From NCBI GenBank assembly GCA_017983465.1, contig JAGOBK010000001.1, forward strand, positions 496,001-560,000: a stretch of 64,000 nucleotides of DNA. The letters run 5' to 3'. This stretch comes from Crocinitomicaceae bacterium. GTDB taxonomy: Bacteria > Bacteroidota > Bacteroidia > Flavobacteriales_D > Crocinitomicaceae. The translations under genes were made by a program, and so were the position numbers. Positions 18,627 to 28,737 of the stretch are shown here, in pieces; positions within the stretch are counted from its first letter, which is position 1; every line of letters begins with the position of its first letter. The notes below the pieces were generated by a model. That model had not been told where the DNA came from. It ran no database searches and saw nothing but the letters and a program-made list of their open reading frames with translations.

Positions 18627-19985
18627 TTACTTATCGTTTGTTTTTATCCAATTATTTCTAAAATCACACGATTCGTATGATTTATCGATGCGCACATAGG
18701 CATTTCCAATTTTACTATCCACCCAACTATCGATGGTCTTTTGTTTTTTGTCGTTTTCAGCCGCTAATTTGATTAAGGCATAGTCATCGTTCAAATTAGC
18801 AAGATGTGCCGGGAAACGTTCCGCTAATCGGACAATTCTAACCCCTTGTTTGCGCTCATAGATATCGATGTACATACTCGGCTGAGTTACATCTCCTTTG
18901 TTTAAGGCATCTGTCAAAAGGTAAATCTGCTGATCGACTTCATTCAAGTCCTCCATATCCCAAAGTTGATCTCCAGAAATTGGGTTTGTGATAATCCCTC
19001 TGTTTTGCTTGGTTAAATCATCATTTGAAAAACGAAGCACCGCTTCATCCCAAGTAATGCGATTTTCCTTTAACATGGAATAACACGAATCAATCTTTGT
19101 TGTCGCAATACTGCTGCTTTCCGCGTTAAATTCTGGCATGATGAGGATATGAGAAACAGTGTAATCATTTCCTTTTCTTGAAATGAGCTTAATGATGTGG
19201 TAACCATATGTCGTTTCAACAATTTCTGATACTTCACCAACCTTCAATTTAAACAATGTTTCCTCGAACTGAGGCACCATCATTCCTTTTGTTGCAGATA
19301 TTTTCCCACCTTGACTAGCACTTCCTGGATCTTGGGAGTGAATTCTGGCCATGGTTTCAAAGTTTTTACCCTTTGTTAAAATCAAGTTTCGGATTTCAGC
19401 CAATTGATCGAATGCTCTTTTTTTGTCTTCCTTTGTAATTACCGGATATTGAACAATTTGCTGGAAACTTAATTTCATGTTTATGTATGGAATGCTATCC
19501 TTCGGTAAGGAATTAAAATAAGCAGCCACCTCTTTTGGAGTAACCGTTATTTCTGACACAATTTTAGATTCCATCTCTTGAGCCAACAAGCGTTCTTTAA
19601 TTTTGGCGCGAAACTCTTCCTTGATTTGAGTGACCGATTTACCATAATACGCTTCCAACTTATCTCTACCACCCATTTTGGATTCTAGGATACGAAGACG
19701 ATTTTCCATTTCGTAATCAACCGTTTCGTCTTTGATAACTAAACTATCCAACATGGCTTGGTTGATCAATAACTCTTGAATCATTAGTTGCTCAAGAATT
19801 CCGCATTCCATGGCCTCAGTGACCTTAACTTGTCCTTGTTCAGCCTGCAACAACTGTGACTCGATGTCCGACAAGAGAATAATATTATCCCCAACTTGAG
19901 CGACAATTTTGTTCACCACCTTTGATGGCTGAGCAAAACTGTAAGTACTTAAAAATATCCAGATTAACAGTGTATATCCCTTCAT
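18627..19985 (-). CDS. SurA-like periplasmic peptidyl-prolyl isomerase/chaperone
   Basis: A 452-residue exported chaperone for outer-membrane proteins. Signal peptide (to about residue 18, YSFAQP), then the SurA_N helical chaperone module with KVVNKIVAQVGDNIILLSDIESQLLQ, the hallmark start of SurA, then one clear parvulin domain (about 170-285: RIHSQDPGSASQGGKI, FEETLFKLKVGEVSEIVETTYGYHIIKL) and a second diverged rotamase-like region (about 285-390). Only 3 nt separate it from the upstream PPIase gene and 1 nt from moxR. Two parvulin-family chaperones in a row probably share client outer-membrane or T9SS substrates. Confidence 0.92.
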   Translation of the reverse strand: MKGYTLLIWIFLSTYSFAQPSKVVNKIVAQVGDNIILLSDIESQLLQAEQGQVKVTEAMECGILEQLMIQELLINQAMLDSLVIKDETVDYEMENRLRILESKMGGRDKLEAYYGKSVTQIKEEFRAKIKERLLAQEMESKIVSEITVTPKEVAAYFNSLPKDSIPYINMKLSFQQIVQYPVITKEDKKRAFDQLAEIRNLILTKGKNFETMARIHSQDPGSASQGGKISATKGMMVPQFEETLFKLKVGEVSEIVETTYGYHIIKLISRKGNDYTVSHILIMPEFNAESSSIATTKIDSCYSMLKENRITWDEAVLRFSNDDLTKQNRGIITNPISGDQLWDMEDLNEVDQQIYLLTDALNKGDVTQPSMYIDIYERKQGVRIVRLAERFPAHLANLNDDYALIKLAAENDKKQKTIDSWVDSKIGNAYVRIDKSYESCDFRNNWIKTNDK

Positions 19986-19988
19986 CGT

Positions 19989-21953
19989 TTAGTTTCCGAT
20001 TTGATAAAGAACTTCCTTGTTCACTTTCACTGTATGTGCATTCTTCAGAGATTCTAACCACGTTGTCTCGAGGTAATTTTGGTAGTCGGATGTCGCCATT
20101 CCTTTCGCCTCACTGAATTCCTTCAATCCTGGTTCCAATACTGCACTCACTTTCACCACGTAAACCTTTCCTTCGAATTCATAAGCTTGATTGACTCCTT
20201 TTGACAACGTTTTATTTGCCAAGAATGGTGTTTGAGCGATGTCAAACTTGTTCATTTTCACTTTTAGGTTCAATTCAGAATCTTTATTCACAACATCTAA
20301 TACATGTTTCGAATTGATCGTGTCATTTTTCAACATTCCAGATACTTTCGCTGCAATTTCTTTATTCAAGCATTCGTATACTGTTGCATCTAATCGTTTT
20401 GGCCATGTGTATTTGGATTGATTCGCCATGAAGAAAGCACGAAGTCCAGCAGTATCTTTCACCGCTTTATTCCACACACGGTCTTGCATGATTTCGTATA
20501 AAATAATTCCATCATGGTATTCTTTCAATAAAGCTTTGTATTCTGGGTATTTTGTAGGCAAAATAGATTCTTCGTATTGTAAAATCGCTGCTTTCTCCCA
20601 ACTTTTGTATTGCTTAGCAACCACAACATTATTTTCATCGCGTTTCACTCCACGGTAGTTCTTCTCAAGGTATTGAGCGAAAGCTTGCTGTGTGAAATCT
20701 GTTGATTCTCCATTTAATTCAAACATCACTTTATTTGATTTCAATTTCCCATCAGCGCTCCACTTTCCAAGGTAATACGTAGAATCCAATTTTTCATTGA
20801 ACCATTTTAAGTTTTTATCTCCCTTGTAAGCATAGTGATAGTTGGCTTTCAATTTGGATACAAAGGCATCTTGTGTTTTTTTCGAACGCTCATCCTTGTT
20901 TACCTTCGTCTGTAATTCCTTTTTCATGCTTTCGAAAGAAGAAACCTCTTTCCACTCTACCAATTTAATGATGTGGAATCCAAAGTCTGTTTTAACTGGT
21001 TTGCTATATTGACCTACTTCTTTCAAGGCAAATGCTGCATCTTCAAACGCAGGAACCATTCGCTGAGTTGTTCCTGAACCAAATGCTGGAAGCTCCCCAT
21101 TTTTTTTCACGGAATTCGCATCATCAGAATGCAAGGAAACAAGCGTTTCCCATTTTTCTCCTGCTACTAATTTATCGTAAATCTCATTGATTTTTTTCTC
21201 TGCATTTGCTTTTGCTTCAGTCGTCGCTTCCTTACCAGTGGACACCATGATGTGCGCAACGCGAATTGTACCGCGGGATGGACGCTTGTCCGTCACTTTT
21301 ACAATGTGGTATCCATAACGCGTACGGAATGGATCAGAAACTTGTCCAATTGATGTCGTAAATGCTTTTTCCTCAAATGGATACACCATTTGAAAAGCGG
21401 TAAAATATCCTAAATCACCACCGTTTGAAGCCGCCGATGGATCCTCTGAACCATTTTTCATTTTCGCAACAGAAGCAAAATCCTCTCCTTTTTCAATTCG
21501 TGCTTTTAAAGCCATGATTTTGTTGTATGCAGCAAGAGTATCCTTTGGACTAGCGTTTGCGTCTACACGGATTAATATGTGTGAAGCACGAACTTCATTT
21601 TTGATGCGGTCATATGCTTGTGAAACCATTGCTTGATTCTCAACGGAATCAATTAAATAAGGCAAGGCTAATTGTTTGCGGTAACCATCCAATTCTTTTT
21701 TCAACTTTGGAATGGTGTCATAACCCAACTTTTCAGCTTCTGCTACCTTCAATTTAAACTTTGTAAACATCTCCACATATTCATCCAAAGATGCCTGATC
21801 AAACTTAGGGGATGGATTATTTTTCAAGTAAATCTGTAAAAACTCACTTTTTGTGACAGGTTTGCCATCAATTTCCATTACTACTGGATCATTTTGAGCA
21901 ATTGCTCCTTGGATACCAGTGAAAATCAACAATAAAACGATAATTTTTTTCAT
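19989..21953 (-). CDS. Large parvulin-type peptidyl-prolyl isomerase (PpiD/SurA-like)
   Basis: A 654-residue exported protein with a cleavable signal peptide (IQGAIAQ) and an N-terminal helical segment. Two complete parvulin domains follow: about 120-230 (ASHILIRVD, GGDLGYFTAFQMVYPFEEKAF, GYHIVKV) and about 230-345 (VAHIMVSTG, GELPAFGSGTTQRMVPAFEDAAF, GFHIIKL). The C-terminal 300 residues carry no domain I recognise and are rich in charged helices. It is longer than SurA (about 430) and lacks the N-terminal transmembrane anchor of PpiD. It probably starts the operon PPIase-SurA-moxR and lies 54 nt below guaB. Confidence 0.92.
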   Translation of the reverse strand: MKKIIVLLLIFTGIQGAIAQNDPVVMEIDGKPVTKSEFLQIYLKNNPSPKFDQASLDEYVEMFTKFKLKVAEAEKLGYDTIPKLKKELDGYRKQLALPYLIDSVENQAMVSQAYDRIKNEVRASHILIRVDANASPKDTLAAYNKIMALKARIEKGEDFASVAKMKNGSEDPSAASNGGDLGYFTAFQMVYPFEEKAFTTSIGQVSDPFRTRYGYHIVKVTDKRPSRGTIRVAHIMVSTGKEATTEAKANAEKKINEIYDKLVAGEKWETLVSLHSDDANSVKKNGELPAFGSGTTQRMVPAFEDAAFALKEVGQYSKPVKTDFGFHIIKLVEWKEVSSFESMKKELQTKVNKDERSKKTQDAFVSKLKANYHYAYKGDKNLKWFNEKLDSTYYLGKWSADGKLKSNKVMFELNGESTDFTQQAFAQYLEKNYRGVKRDENNVVVAKQYKSWEKAAILQYEESILPTKYPEYKALLKEYHDGIILYEIMQDRVWNKAVKDTAGLRAFFMANQSKYTWPKRLDATVYECLNKEIAAKVSGMLKNDTINSKHVLDVVNKDSELNLKVKMNKFDIAQTPFLANKTLSKGVNQAYEFEGKVYVVKVSAVLEPGLKEFSEAKGMATSDYQNYLETTWLESLKNAHTVKVNKEVLYQIGN

Positions 21954-22007
21954 TGTACTAGTTTATTTTTGTTTCAGTTACTCAATGCGAACGTAAATTT
22001 CGCTTTT

Positions 22008-23480
22008 TTATTTGATACTATAATTTGGTGCTTCTCTTGTGATTGTCACATCATGCGGATGAGATTCACGTACTCCTGCAGAAGTAATACGAACAAACCT
22101 AGCTCCTTGTAACTTTGAAATAGTTGGAGCACCACAATATCCCATTCCCGCACGAAGTCCACCAATAATTTGGAACATCACTTCGATCAATTTTCCGCGG
22201 TATGGCACACGACCTGAAATTCCTTCCGGAACTAATTTTTTGATATCATCTTCCGCATCTTGGAAGTAACGATCCTTTGATCCTTTTTGCATGGCTTCGA
22301 TAGAACCCATTCCACGGTAGGACTTGAATTTTCTTCCTTCAAAAATGATGGTTTCACCTGGAGATTCTTCCACTCCGGCAAACATGGAACCTAACATAAC
22401 GATATCTGCACCAGCTGCAATCGCTTTCACGATATCCCCTGTGTAACGAATTCCACCATCAGCGATAACCGGAACACCTGTCCCTGCAATTGCTTGCGCA
22501 ACTTCATTCACCGCAGTTAATTGTGGAACACCTACTCCAGCAATAACACGTGTTGTACAAATGGAACCAGGTCCAATTCCTACTTTCACCGCATCCGCTC
22601 CTGCTTCCACTAAATATTTTGCTGCTTCTGCTGTAGCGATATTACCCACCACAACATCCAATTTTGGAAATTTCGCTTTGACATTTTTCAATTGTTCAAC
22701 AACACCTTTGGTATGTCCATGTGCTGTATCAATAACAATTGCATCTACTCCTGCTTCCACTAAAGCGGTAACACGCTCCATTGTATCATGTGTCACTCCA
22801 ACAGCTGCTGCTACACGCAATCTTCCTAAGGAGTCCTTACAAGAATAAGGATGTTCTTTCACTTTAATAATATCACGGTAAGTGATCAGTCCAATTAATC
22901 GATTTTGCTCATCAACAACTGGTAATTTTTCAATTCTATTTTGCTGCAAAATAACTTCTGCGGTAGTCAAATCAGTCGTTTCACCTGTAGTAATGATGTT
23001 TTCAGAGGTCATGATCTCAGCAACAGGTCTCAACATGTTCTTTTCAAAGCGCAAGTCGCGGTTTGTCAGAATTCCTTTCAATACCTTTTGCTCGTTCACC
23101 ACTGGAATTCCACCAATGCTATTTTCCTTCATTAATTGAAGTGCATCTTGAACAAGTGCATTTTCCAAAAGGGTAATTGGATCGATAATCATTCCACTTT
23201 CAGAACGTTTTACCTTGCGTACTTGCATTGCCTGCTGTTCAATGGTCATGTTTTTATGAACCACACCAATTCCTCCTTGTTGTGCAATTGCAATTGCTAA
23301 TTCAGATTCCGTTACGGTATCCATCGCAGCTGAAACAATTGGAGTATTTACAGTGATGTTACGTGTAAACTTGCTTTTAAGGGAAACTTCACGAGGCAAT
23401 ACTTCTGAATAGGCGGGTGCTAACAGAACATCATCGTAGGTTAATCCTTCAGAAATTTTTTGTAGATTATCGAGAGACAT
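22008..23480 (-). CDS. guaB: Inosine-5'-monophosphate dehydrogenase
   Basis: Converts IMP to XMP with NAD, the committed step to GMP. The 490-residue protein has the normal layout: N-terminal barrel half ([17 protein letters not shown]), an inserted CBS (Bateman) pair at about 95-210 which senses adenine/guanine nucleotides, then the catalytic loop [11 protein letters not shown] with the active Cys near residue 306, the phosphate-binding [10 protein letters not shown] and [13 protein letters not shown], and the mobile flap. It has its own promoter (TAAATTTG on the minus strand at 23509-23516). An 8-bp inverted repeat lies further upstream. Confidence 0.98.
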   Translation of the reverse strand: MSLDNLQKISEGLTYDDVLLAPAYSEVLPREVSLKSKFTRNITVNTPIVSAAMDTVTESELAIAIAQQGGIGVVHKNMTIEQQAMQVRKVKRSESGMIIDPITLLENALVQDALQLMKENSIGGIPVVNEQKVLKGILTNRDLRFEKNMLRPVAEIMTSENIITTGETTDLTTAEVILQQNRIEKLPVVDEQNRLIGLITYRDIIKVKEHPYSCKDSLGRLRVAAAVGVTHDTMERVTALVEAGVDAIVIDTAHGHTKGVVEQLKNVKAKFPKLDVVVGNIATAEAAKYLVEAGADAVKVGIGPGSICTTRVIAGVGVPQLTAVNEVAQAIAGTGVPVIADGGIRYTGDIVKAIAAGADIVMLGSMFAGVEESPGETIIFEGRKFKSYRGMGSIEAMQKGSKDRYFQDAEDDIKKLVPEGISGRVPYRGKLIEVMFQIIGGLRAGMGYCGAPTISKLQGARFVRITSAGVRESHPHDVTITREAPNYSIK

Positions 23481-23508
23481 GTGAACTTATTTTTGTAATA
23501 AATTCTTG

Positions 23509-23516
23509 CAAATTTA
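23509..23516 (-). promoter_or_regulatory. -7 promoter box of guaB
   Basis: Minus strand TAAATTTG, a perfect TAnnTTTG match, 28 nt upstream of the guaB ATG. No TTG at ideal spacing. Confidence 0.6.
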
Positions 23517-23550
23517 GTAATAAATCGGCAGGTTTTTCGTTTTAGCAGCG

Positions 23551-23589
23551 GTCAATTGTTAAATAATTCCTAATAAGTGAGCAATTGAC
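23551..23589. repeat. Inverted repeat in the guaB divergent region
   Basis: GTCAATTG (23551-23558) and CAATTGAC (23582-23589) are a perfect 8-bp inverted pair with a 23-nt AT-rich spacer, placed upstream of guaB and upstream of the plus-strand gene at 23624. Could be an operator or chance in AT-rich DNA. Confidence 0.4.
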
Positions 23590-23623
23590 GCATTTTACTT
23601 AACCTTGTATAGAAATCAAGCCT

Positions 23624-24241
23624 ATGAAGACTTTAACTTATCTTTTATTTCTTGGACTAAGCTTTACTGCATTTGGACAAAAAAACACGCAATTAATTCA
23701 ATTGTCCGGAGTAGTCGTAACCGAGGAGGCCATCCCTCTTCCCTATTCAACTGCTTATAATCGCTCCTTGAAAAAAGGAGTTGTTTCCGATTTCTATGGT
23801 TTTTTCACTTTGGTTACACAACCTGGAGACACCGTATTTTTCTCTCGTGAGGGATTTCAAACGTCACCGTATATTGTCCCAGATACTTTAAAGGATAATC
23901 GTTACAGCATTATTCACATGTTGGTTCGCGATACCTTGGTTTTACCAACGGTGGTTGTCCATCCATGGCCAACACGTTCGCAATTCGCAGACTATTTTGT
24001 CAATATGACTCCTTATGAAGATGACGTTCGTCGCGCTCAAAAAGAATTATCCGGAGAATCACTTGCATTTGTAGCGGCTCGATTGGAATCTGATGCTTCC
24101 TTAGCATCCGGAAACGCATATAACACAAGAAATACACGTCTGTATACAAATGGACAACTTCCAGTCAATAATTTATTGAATCCATTTTCATGGGCAAAGC
24201 TGATCCAAGATTGGAAAGAAGGAAAATTAACAAGGCAATAA
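23624..24241 (+). CDS. Exported carboxypeptidase-regulatory-like domain protein
   Basis: A 205-residue protein with signal peptide (ending SFTAFGQ) followed by a single CarboxypepD_reg-like beta-sandwich (about 25-110: LSGVVVTEEAIPLPYSTAYNRSLKKG ... DFYGFFTLVTQPGDTVFFSREGFQ). The remaining 90 residues, with VVVHPWPTRSQFADYFVNM and an Arg/Ala-rich helix, are shared by a group of Bacteroidota proteins that carry this domain without a TonB-dependent barrel. Presumed periplasmic or outer-membrane associated; function unknown. It is a single gene facing the lhgO gene. Confidence 0.8.
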   Translation: MKTLTYLLFLGLSFTAFGQKNTQLIQLSGVVVTEEAIPLPYSTAYNRSLKKGVVSDFYGFFTLVTQPGDTVFFSREGFQTSPYIVPDTLKDNRYSIIHMLVRDTLVLPTVVVHPWPTRSQFADYFVNMTPYEDDVRRAQKELSGESLAFVAARLESDASLASGNAYNTRNTRLYTNGQLPVNNLLNPFSWAKLIQDWKEGKLTRQ

Positions 24242-24251
24242 GTCTGAAGGA

Positions 24252-25463
24252 CTATTTCAAGTTAAACTGCTTTTCTGCCTCATCAGCAATGTATTGTCCG
24301 ATGGCAAGTGAAGCCGTTGCTGCAGGAGAAGGAGCATTCAACACATGAATGGATTTTCCGTGGTATTCGATTCTGAAATCATCTCTTGTATCACCGTCCT
24401 CCGCTAATAACAAAGCACGTACACCTGATCTTCCAGGATGAATATCGTCCATGGTTAAATCTGGAATCATTCGCTGCAATGTTTTCAGGAATAATTTCTT
24501 CGAAAAAGCTCGTCGGTATTCGTTGATTCCAAAACTCATGTTATTGAAAAACAACTTCCATGTTCCACCGTAAGTCAAAGCATCAACCGTATCCTTCAAT
24601 GAAAAATCTGTTTTCCCATACCCCTCGCGTTTAAACGTAAATACGGCATTCGGACCACATTCAACTTCTCCATCTGTCATGCGTGTAAAATGTACACCCA
24701 AGAATGGGAAATCAGGATTTGGAACAGGATAGATTAAGTTTTTCACTTTATGTTTTGCTTCCGGAGTCAATTCATAATAATCTCCTCTAAACCCAACAAC
24801 TTTCTCTTTTAAATTCACACCATCCTTTTTCGCTAAACGATCGGCTTGAAGTCCTGCACAAAAAACCAGGTATTCTGCTTCGTATGCACCTTTGGATGTA
24901 TGAATCGTTGAATTTTCTTCCCCTTTATCGATAGAAATCACTTCTGTCTCGAGGAAGAGTTTACTTCCTTCTTGCATGGACAAAGCAATCTCCACCATTT
25001 TAGCAGTCGCTCCACGGAAATCAATGATACCAGTGCATGGAACCCAGATACCACCGATGGATTTAACATGTGGTTCTATCTCACGGACTTGATCCGCGTT
25101 GATCATTTCGATTCCTTCAATTTTATTTTCGAGTCCCGTTTTAAATATGCGGTCCATATTAGGAAGTTCACTCGCGTCCGTAGCCACTACGACTTTCCCA
25201 CAAACATCATGTTTGATTCCGTGTTCCTTTGCAAACGCAACCAGTTCATGTCGACCTTGAATGCAATTTCGGGCTTTTAACGATCCTGGCTTGTAGTAAA
25301 GTCCAGAGTGAATTACTCCAGAGTTATGCCCAGTTTGATGATCTGCTAAAAGTGCTTCTTTTTCAAAAAGAGCAATTTTTAAATTTGGGTACTTTACTTG
25401 CAACTTGTAAAAAGTTGCTGCGCCCACAATTCCACCACCAATAACTGCTATATCGAATTTCAT
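24252..25463 (-). CDS. lhgO: L-2-hydroxyglutarate oxidase
   Basis: FAD enzyme of the DAO family that oxidises L-2-hydroxyglutarate to 2-oxoglutarate, passing electrons to oxygen or the membrane quinone pool. The 403-residue protein opens with the Rossmann motif DIAVIGGGIVGAATFYKL and continues with family segments HQTGHNSGVIHSGLYYKPGSLKA, VPCTGIIDFRGA, FLGVHFTRM, GPNAVF and HPGRSGVRALLL. The longer frame from 25490 would start upstream of the natural Rossmann strand and cover the promoter box at 25479-25486, so the ATG at 25463 is used. It may repair the product of malate dehydrogenase side activity. Confidence 0.95.
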   Translation of the reverse strand: MKFDIAVIGGGIVGAATFYKLQVKYPNLKIALFEKEALLADHQTGHNSGVIHSGLYYKPGSLKARNCIQGRHELVAFAKEHGIKHDVCGKVVVATDASELPNMDRIFKTGLENKIEGIEMINADQVREIEPHVKSIGGIWVPCTGIIDFRGATAKMVEIALSMQEGSKLFLETEVISIDKGEENSTIHTSKGAYEAEYLVFCAGLQADRLAKKDGVNLKEKVVGFRGDYYELTPEAKHKVKNLIYPVPNPDFPFLGVHFTRMTDGEVECGPNAVFTFKREGYGKTDFSLKDTVDALTYGGTWKLFFNNMSFGINEYRRAFSKKLFLKTLQRMIPDLTMDDIHPGRSGVRALLLAEDGDTRDDFRIEYHGKSIHVLNAPSPAATASLAIGQYIADEAEKQFNLK

Positions 25464-25478
25464 TCTTCTTGTTTTGAG

Positions 25479-25486
25479 CAAAATTA
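25479..25486 (-). promoter_or_regulatory. -7 promoter box of lhgO
   Basis: Minus strand TAATTTTG, TAnnTTTG match, 15 nt upstream of the chosen ATG. It decides the start because the longer frame begins inside the transcript leader or upstream of it. Confidence 0.55.
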
Positions 25487-25590
25487 GCAATTAAACGAAC
25501 GCATCATCTCATTGAAATCACATTTTGAACACGGAAAGCACGTTTAGAGGGTTTCCTTTCACAAAATAAGTCCTTAACTTTACGGCCTCA

Positions 25591-26910
25591 ATGAATCAAT
25601 TCAAAAAAGTCGCTTTTTATACGCTCGGATGTAAATTAAATTTCTCCGAGACTTCCACCATTTCCAGATTGTTTGAGGACGCTGGATTTGCGAAGGTTGG
25701 ATTCGAAGAACACCCTGATGTTTACGTCATCAATACGTGCTCAGTTACGGAAAATGCGGACAAGAAATGTAAGCAATTGGTCAAACGCGCGAAGAAAATT
25801 AATCCAGATTCGTTTGTTGTCATTGTTGGATGTTATGCCCAATTAAAACCCACTGAAATCGCACAAATCAACGGTGTGAACATGGTTTTGGGTGCGAATG
25901 AAAAATTTAACATCCTAGAACACCTAGATAAAATCGATCAAAATACGGAAGAAACAATTGTCTCTTTCGACAATATCAAAGAAACCAAAGAATTTGTTCC
26001 TTCTTATTCCTTCGGCGATCGTACACGTTCCTTTTTAAAGGTACAGGATGGCTGTGACTATTTTTGCACCTTCTGTACAATTCCACTTGCAAGGGGAAAA
26101 AGTAGAAATGCAAGCATTGAAGAAACAGTTCTTGAAGCGAAGAAAATTGCTGAAACGAAGATCCGAGAGGTTGTACTCACAGGTGTGAACATTGGTGATT
26201 TTGGACAAGGAGGCGACGAAAATTTTTATCAGTTAATTCAATCGTTAGATGAAGTGGATGGAATTGATCGTTACCGCATTTCTTCCATCGAACCCAATTT
26301 ATTATCAAACGAAATCATCGATTTTTGTTTAACAAAATCGCAACGATTCGTCCCGCATTTCCATATTCCACTTCAATCAGGCAGCGACCGCATACTCAAA
26401 TTGATGCGCAGAAAATACGAACGTGCTTTGTACGCAGAACGTGTTCAGCACATTAAATCACTGCGTTCAGATGCATGTATTGGTGTCGATGTCATTGTTG
26501 GATTTCCAGGAGAAACGGATGAAGACTTCATGGAAACAATTGATTTCTTGAAAGATTTAGACATTTCCTATTTACACGTTTTCACCTATTCAGAACGCGC
26601 AAATACTGGCGCTCCAAAATTAGGGGAAGCTGTCCCAATGGATGTTCGCCGTGAACGAAGCAAGCAATTACACTTACTTTCAGACCGCAAAAAACGACAG
26701 TTTTACAGTGAAAATGTTGGCTCAATTCGAAGTGTTCTGTTTGAGCAAGAAGAAGACGAGGGAATCATGTATGGATTCACCGAGAATTATGTTAAAGTAA
26801 AATATACCTATCAGCCGGACCTAGTCAACACGTTTCAAACCATCAAGCTTTTGGAATTAGACCGTGATGGAATCATGAAATGTGAACTAGTATCCCTAAT
26901 CAATGTTTAA
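25591..26910 (+). CDS. mtaB: tRNA (N6-threonylcarbamoyladenosine37-C2) methylthiotransferase
   Basis: Radical-SAM methylthiotransferase that adds a methylthio group to t6A37 of ANN-decoding tRNAs. At 439 residues it has all three domains: UPF0004 N-terminal domain with three cluster cysteines (YTLGCKLNFSET, NTCSVTENADKKC, VVIVGCYAQL), the radical-SAM core with CDYFCTFCTIP (CxxxCxxC), and a C-terminal TRAM-like domain. The GCKLN start separates MtaB from MiaB and RimO. It opens the run mtaB-queD-folE-BI-1, 3 nt before queD. A weak -7 box TAACTTTA lies at 25575-25582. Confidence 0.95.
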   Translation: MNQFKKVAFYTLGCKLNFSETSTISRLFEDAGFAKVGFEEHPDVYVINTCSVTENADKKCKQLVKRAKKINPDSFVVIVGCYAQLKPTEIAQINGVNMVLGANEKFNILEHLDKIDQNTEETIVSFDNIKETKEFVPSYSFGDRTRSFLKVQDGCDYFCTFCTIPLARGKSRNASIEETVLEAKKIAETKIREVVLTGVNIGDFGQGGDENFYQLIQSLDEVDGIDRYRISSIEPNLLSNEIIDFCLTKSQRFVPHFHIPLQSGSDRILKLMRRKYERALYAERVQHIKSLRSDACIGVDVIVGFPGETDEDFMETIDFLKDLDISYLHVFTYSERANTGAPKLGEAVPMDVRRERSKQLHLLSDRKKRQFYSENVGSIRSVLFEQEEDEGIMYGFTENYVKVKYTYQPDLVNTFQTIKLLELDRDGIMKCELVSLINV

Positions 26911-26913
26911 GCT

Positions 26914-27345
26914 ATGAAAACAGTTTACATTACCCGAAGAGAAACGTTTAATGCGGCGCATAAACTTTGGAGACCAGAATGGAGTGATGAGAAAAACCAA
27001 GAAGTTTTTGGGAAATGTTCGAATCACAATTGGCACGGACACAACTTTCAGTTATATATTACCGTGAAGGGTGTTCCTCATCCTGAAACAGGATTTGTGA
27101 TGAATCTGAAAGTACTCAGCGTATTGATTCGCGAACACATTATTGAAGCGTTGGACCACAAGAATTTGAATTTAGACGTTCCTTTTTTAACGGGAATTAT
27201 GGCCTCAACGGAAAACATGGCAATTGCCATTTGGGACATTTTAGATCCACTCGTTCAGCAACATGGTGGTGAAATGGCCAAAATCAAACTCATCGAAACC
27301 GAAAATAACTTTGTGGAATATTACGGTGGCAAAGAACCTTTTTAG
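26914..27345 (+). CDS. queD: 6-carboxy-5,6,7,8-tetrahydropterin synthase (QueD/PTPS family)
   Basis: Converts dihydroneopterin triphosphate, the FolE product, to 6-carboxytetrahydropterin for 7-deazaguanine (queuosine) synthesis. The 143-residue protein has zinc-ligand histidines in FNAAHKL (His16) and WHGHN (His41, His43) and the catalytic Cys35 in [11 protein letters not shown], plus the substrate Glu in LIETENN. It lies directly before folE, matching the pathway order. Some bacterial PTPS homologues act in other pterin routes; no other queuosine gene is in the window, so QueD is the most likely but not the only reading. Confidence 0.9.
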   Translation: MKTVYITRRETFNAAHKLWRPEWSDEKNQEVFGKCSNHNWHGHNFQLYITVKGVPHPETGFVMNLKVLSVLIREHIIEALDHKNLNLDVPFLTGIMASTENMAIAIWDILDPLVQQHGGEMAKIKLIETENNFVEYYGGKEPF

Positions 27346-27392
27346 CTTTCCTTCGTTGTTACTTTAAACAAAACACATTGAATCAAGAAGGA

Positions 27393-27944
27393 ATGGAAGA
27401 ACATTATCGCTCAATTATTGAACAAATCGGTGAAAATCCGGAAAGAGAAGGATTATTAAAAACACCAGAAAGAGTAGCAAAAGCGATGAAGTTTTTGACG
27501 CACGGTTACGACATCAATCCAGATGAAATCATTCGTCAAGCTATTTTCCATGAAGACTATTCCGAAATGGTGATCGTTAAACACATTGAAGTTTACTCTA
27601 TGTGTGAGCACCACATGCTTCCTTTCTTTGGAAAAGCACACATTGCATACATTCCCGATGGTAAAATCGTTGGATTAAGCAAACTTCCACGTGTGGTTGA
27701 TGCATATGCTCGTCGTTTACAAGTACAAGAAAGATTAACCTTAGAAATTCGCGATTGCATTCAACGTACACTCGAACCAAAAGGTGTTGCAGTAGTGATT
27801 GAATGTTGTCACATGTGCATGCAGATGCGTGGTGTACAAAAACAAAACTCCGTCACAACAACAAGTGCGTTTACTGGATTATTTTTGCAAAACGACGCAA
27901 CGAGAAAAGAATTTATTAATTTAGTACAAGCTAAATTACATTAA
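27393..27944 (+). CDS. folE: GTP cyclohydrolase I
   Basis: Opens GTP to dihydroneopterin triphosphate, feeding folate and queuosine. The 183-residue protein shows the zinc and active-site motifs [47 protein letters not shown] and [12 protein letters not shown], the two Cys and one His zinc ligands being intact. The frame can be extended five codons to a TTG at 27378, but the ATG at 27393 fits homologues. It sits 47 nt after queD and only 2 nt before the BI-1 gene. Confidence 0.97.
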   Translation: MEEHYRSIIEQIGENPEREGLLKTPERVAKAMKFLTHGYDINPDEIIRQAIFHEDYSEMVIVKHIEVYSMCEHHMLPFFGKAHIAYIPDGKIVGLSKLPRVVDAYARRLQVQERLTLEIRDCIQRTLEPKGVAVVIECCHMCMQMRGVQKQNSVTTTSAFTGLFLQNDATRKEFINLVQAKLH

Positions 27945-27946
27945 AA

Positions 27947-28657
27947 ATGAACGATTACTTAAACAACGACCAGTCTGTTTCTTCAGACATTGCTAAAGAT
28001 TTTATCCGCAGCGTGTACACCTACATGTTTGCTGCGTTGAGTATTTCAGGAATTATTGCGTATTACGTCGGAACGAATCCAGCGTACATCGCAACACTAT
28101 TCTTAACGGAAACAGGAGTTTCTCCTTTGTTTTACGTTGTGATGTTTTCACCGATTGTGGTGGTGTTTGCAATGAGCATGGGATTGGAACGAATGTCCAT
28201 GAAAACGATTTTATTGCTTTTCATCGTCTATTCCGTTCTTATGGGATTAAGTTTATCATTCATTTTCATGATGTACACCATGGGATCAATCGCTTTGACC
28301 TTCTTTGCTGCCTCAGGAGCATTTGGAATCATGGCAGTGTTAGGATATACCACAAAAACAGATTTAACGAAGTTTGGTAGTTTATTGTACATGGCACTTG
28401 GTGGAATCATCATTGCAAGTATCATCAACATGTTCATGCAAAGTTCAGGAATGGACAAAATGATCACTTACATTGGCGTATTTGTCTTTACTGGACTCGT
28501 AGCATACAAAATGCAAATGCTTAAAGAAATGGCGCACAATGCTGAGATGAACGAAGAACAACGAAGTAAAATGGCTTTGTTTGGTGGACTATCACTATAC
28601 ATCACCTTCATTAATTTATTCCTTACCTTGCTTCGCCTATTTGGAAGCAGAGATTAA
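27947..28657 (+). CDS. Bax inhibitor-1/YccA family membrane protein
   Basis: A 236-residue integral membrane protein with seven predicted helices, of the BI-1/YccA/TMBIM family; bacterial members include a pH-gated calcium leak channel (BsYetJ) and an FtsH modulator (YccA). Typical parts: an N-terminal soluble segment with FIRSVYTYMFAALSISGI, and the last-helix region LFGGLSLYITFINLFLTLLRLFG, which matches the family C-terminus with a buried Asp/charged residue nearby. Last gene of the mtaB run, followed by a strong terminator. No functional link with pterin genes is apparent. Confidence 0.93.
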   Translation: MNDYLNNDQSVSSDIAKDFIRSVYTYMFAALSISGIIAYYVGTNPAYIATLFLTETGVSPLFYVVMFSPIVVVFAMSMGLERMSMKTILLLFIVYSVLMGLSLSFIFMMYTMGSIALTFFAASGAFGIMAVLGYTTKTDLTKFGSLLYMALGGIIIASIINMFMQSSGMDKMITYIGVFVFTGLVAYKMQMLKEMAHNAEMNEEQRSKMALFGGLSLYITFINLFLTLLRLFGSRD

Positions 28658-28675
28658 GAAGATATTAAATCACTC

Positions 28676-28704
28676 AAAAAGCCCTTTTTTAGGGCTTTTT
28701 TTTT
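28676..28704 (+). terminator. Rho-independent terminator after the mtaB-queD-folE-BI-1 run
   Basis: AAAAAGCCC, a TTTTTT/A loop and GGGCTTTTTTTTT form a strong hairpin with a T-run, 18 nt after the BI-1 stop. Confidence 0.92.
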
Positions 28705-28737
28705 GTCCAAACCGCACGTTATAAGCAAAACAATTCC

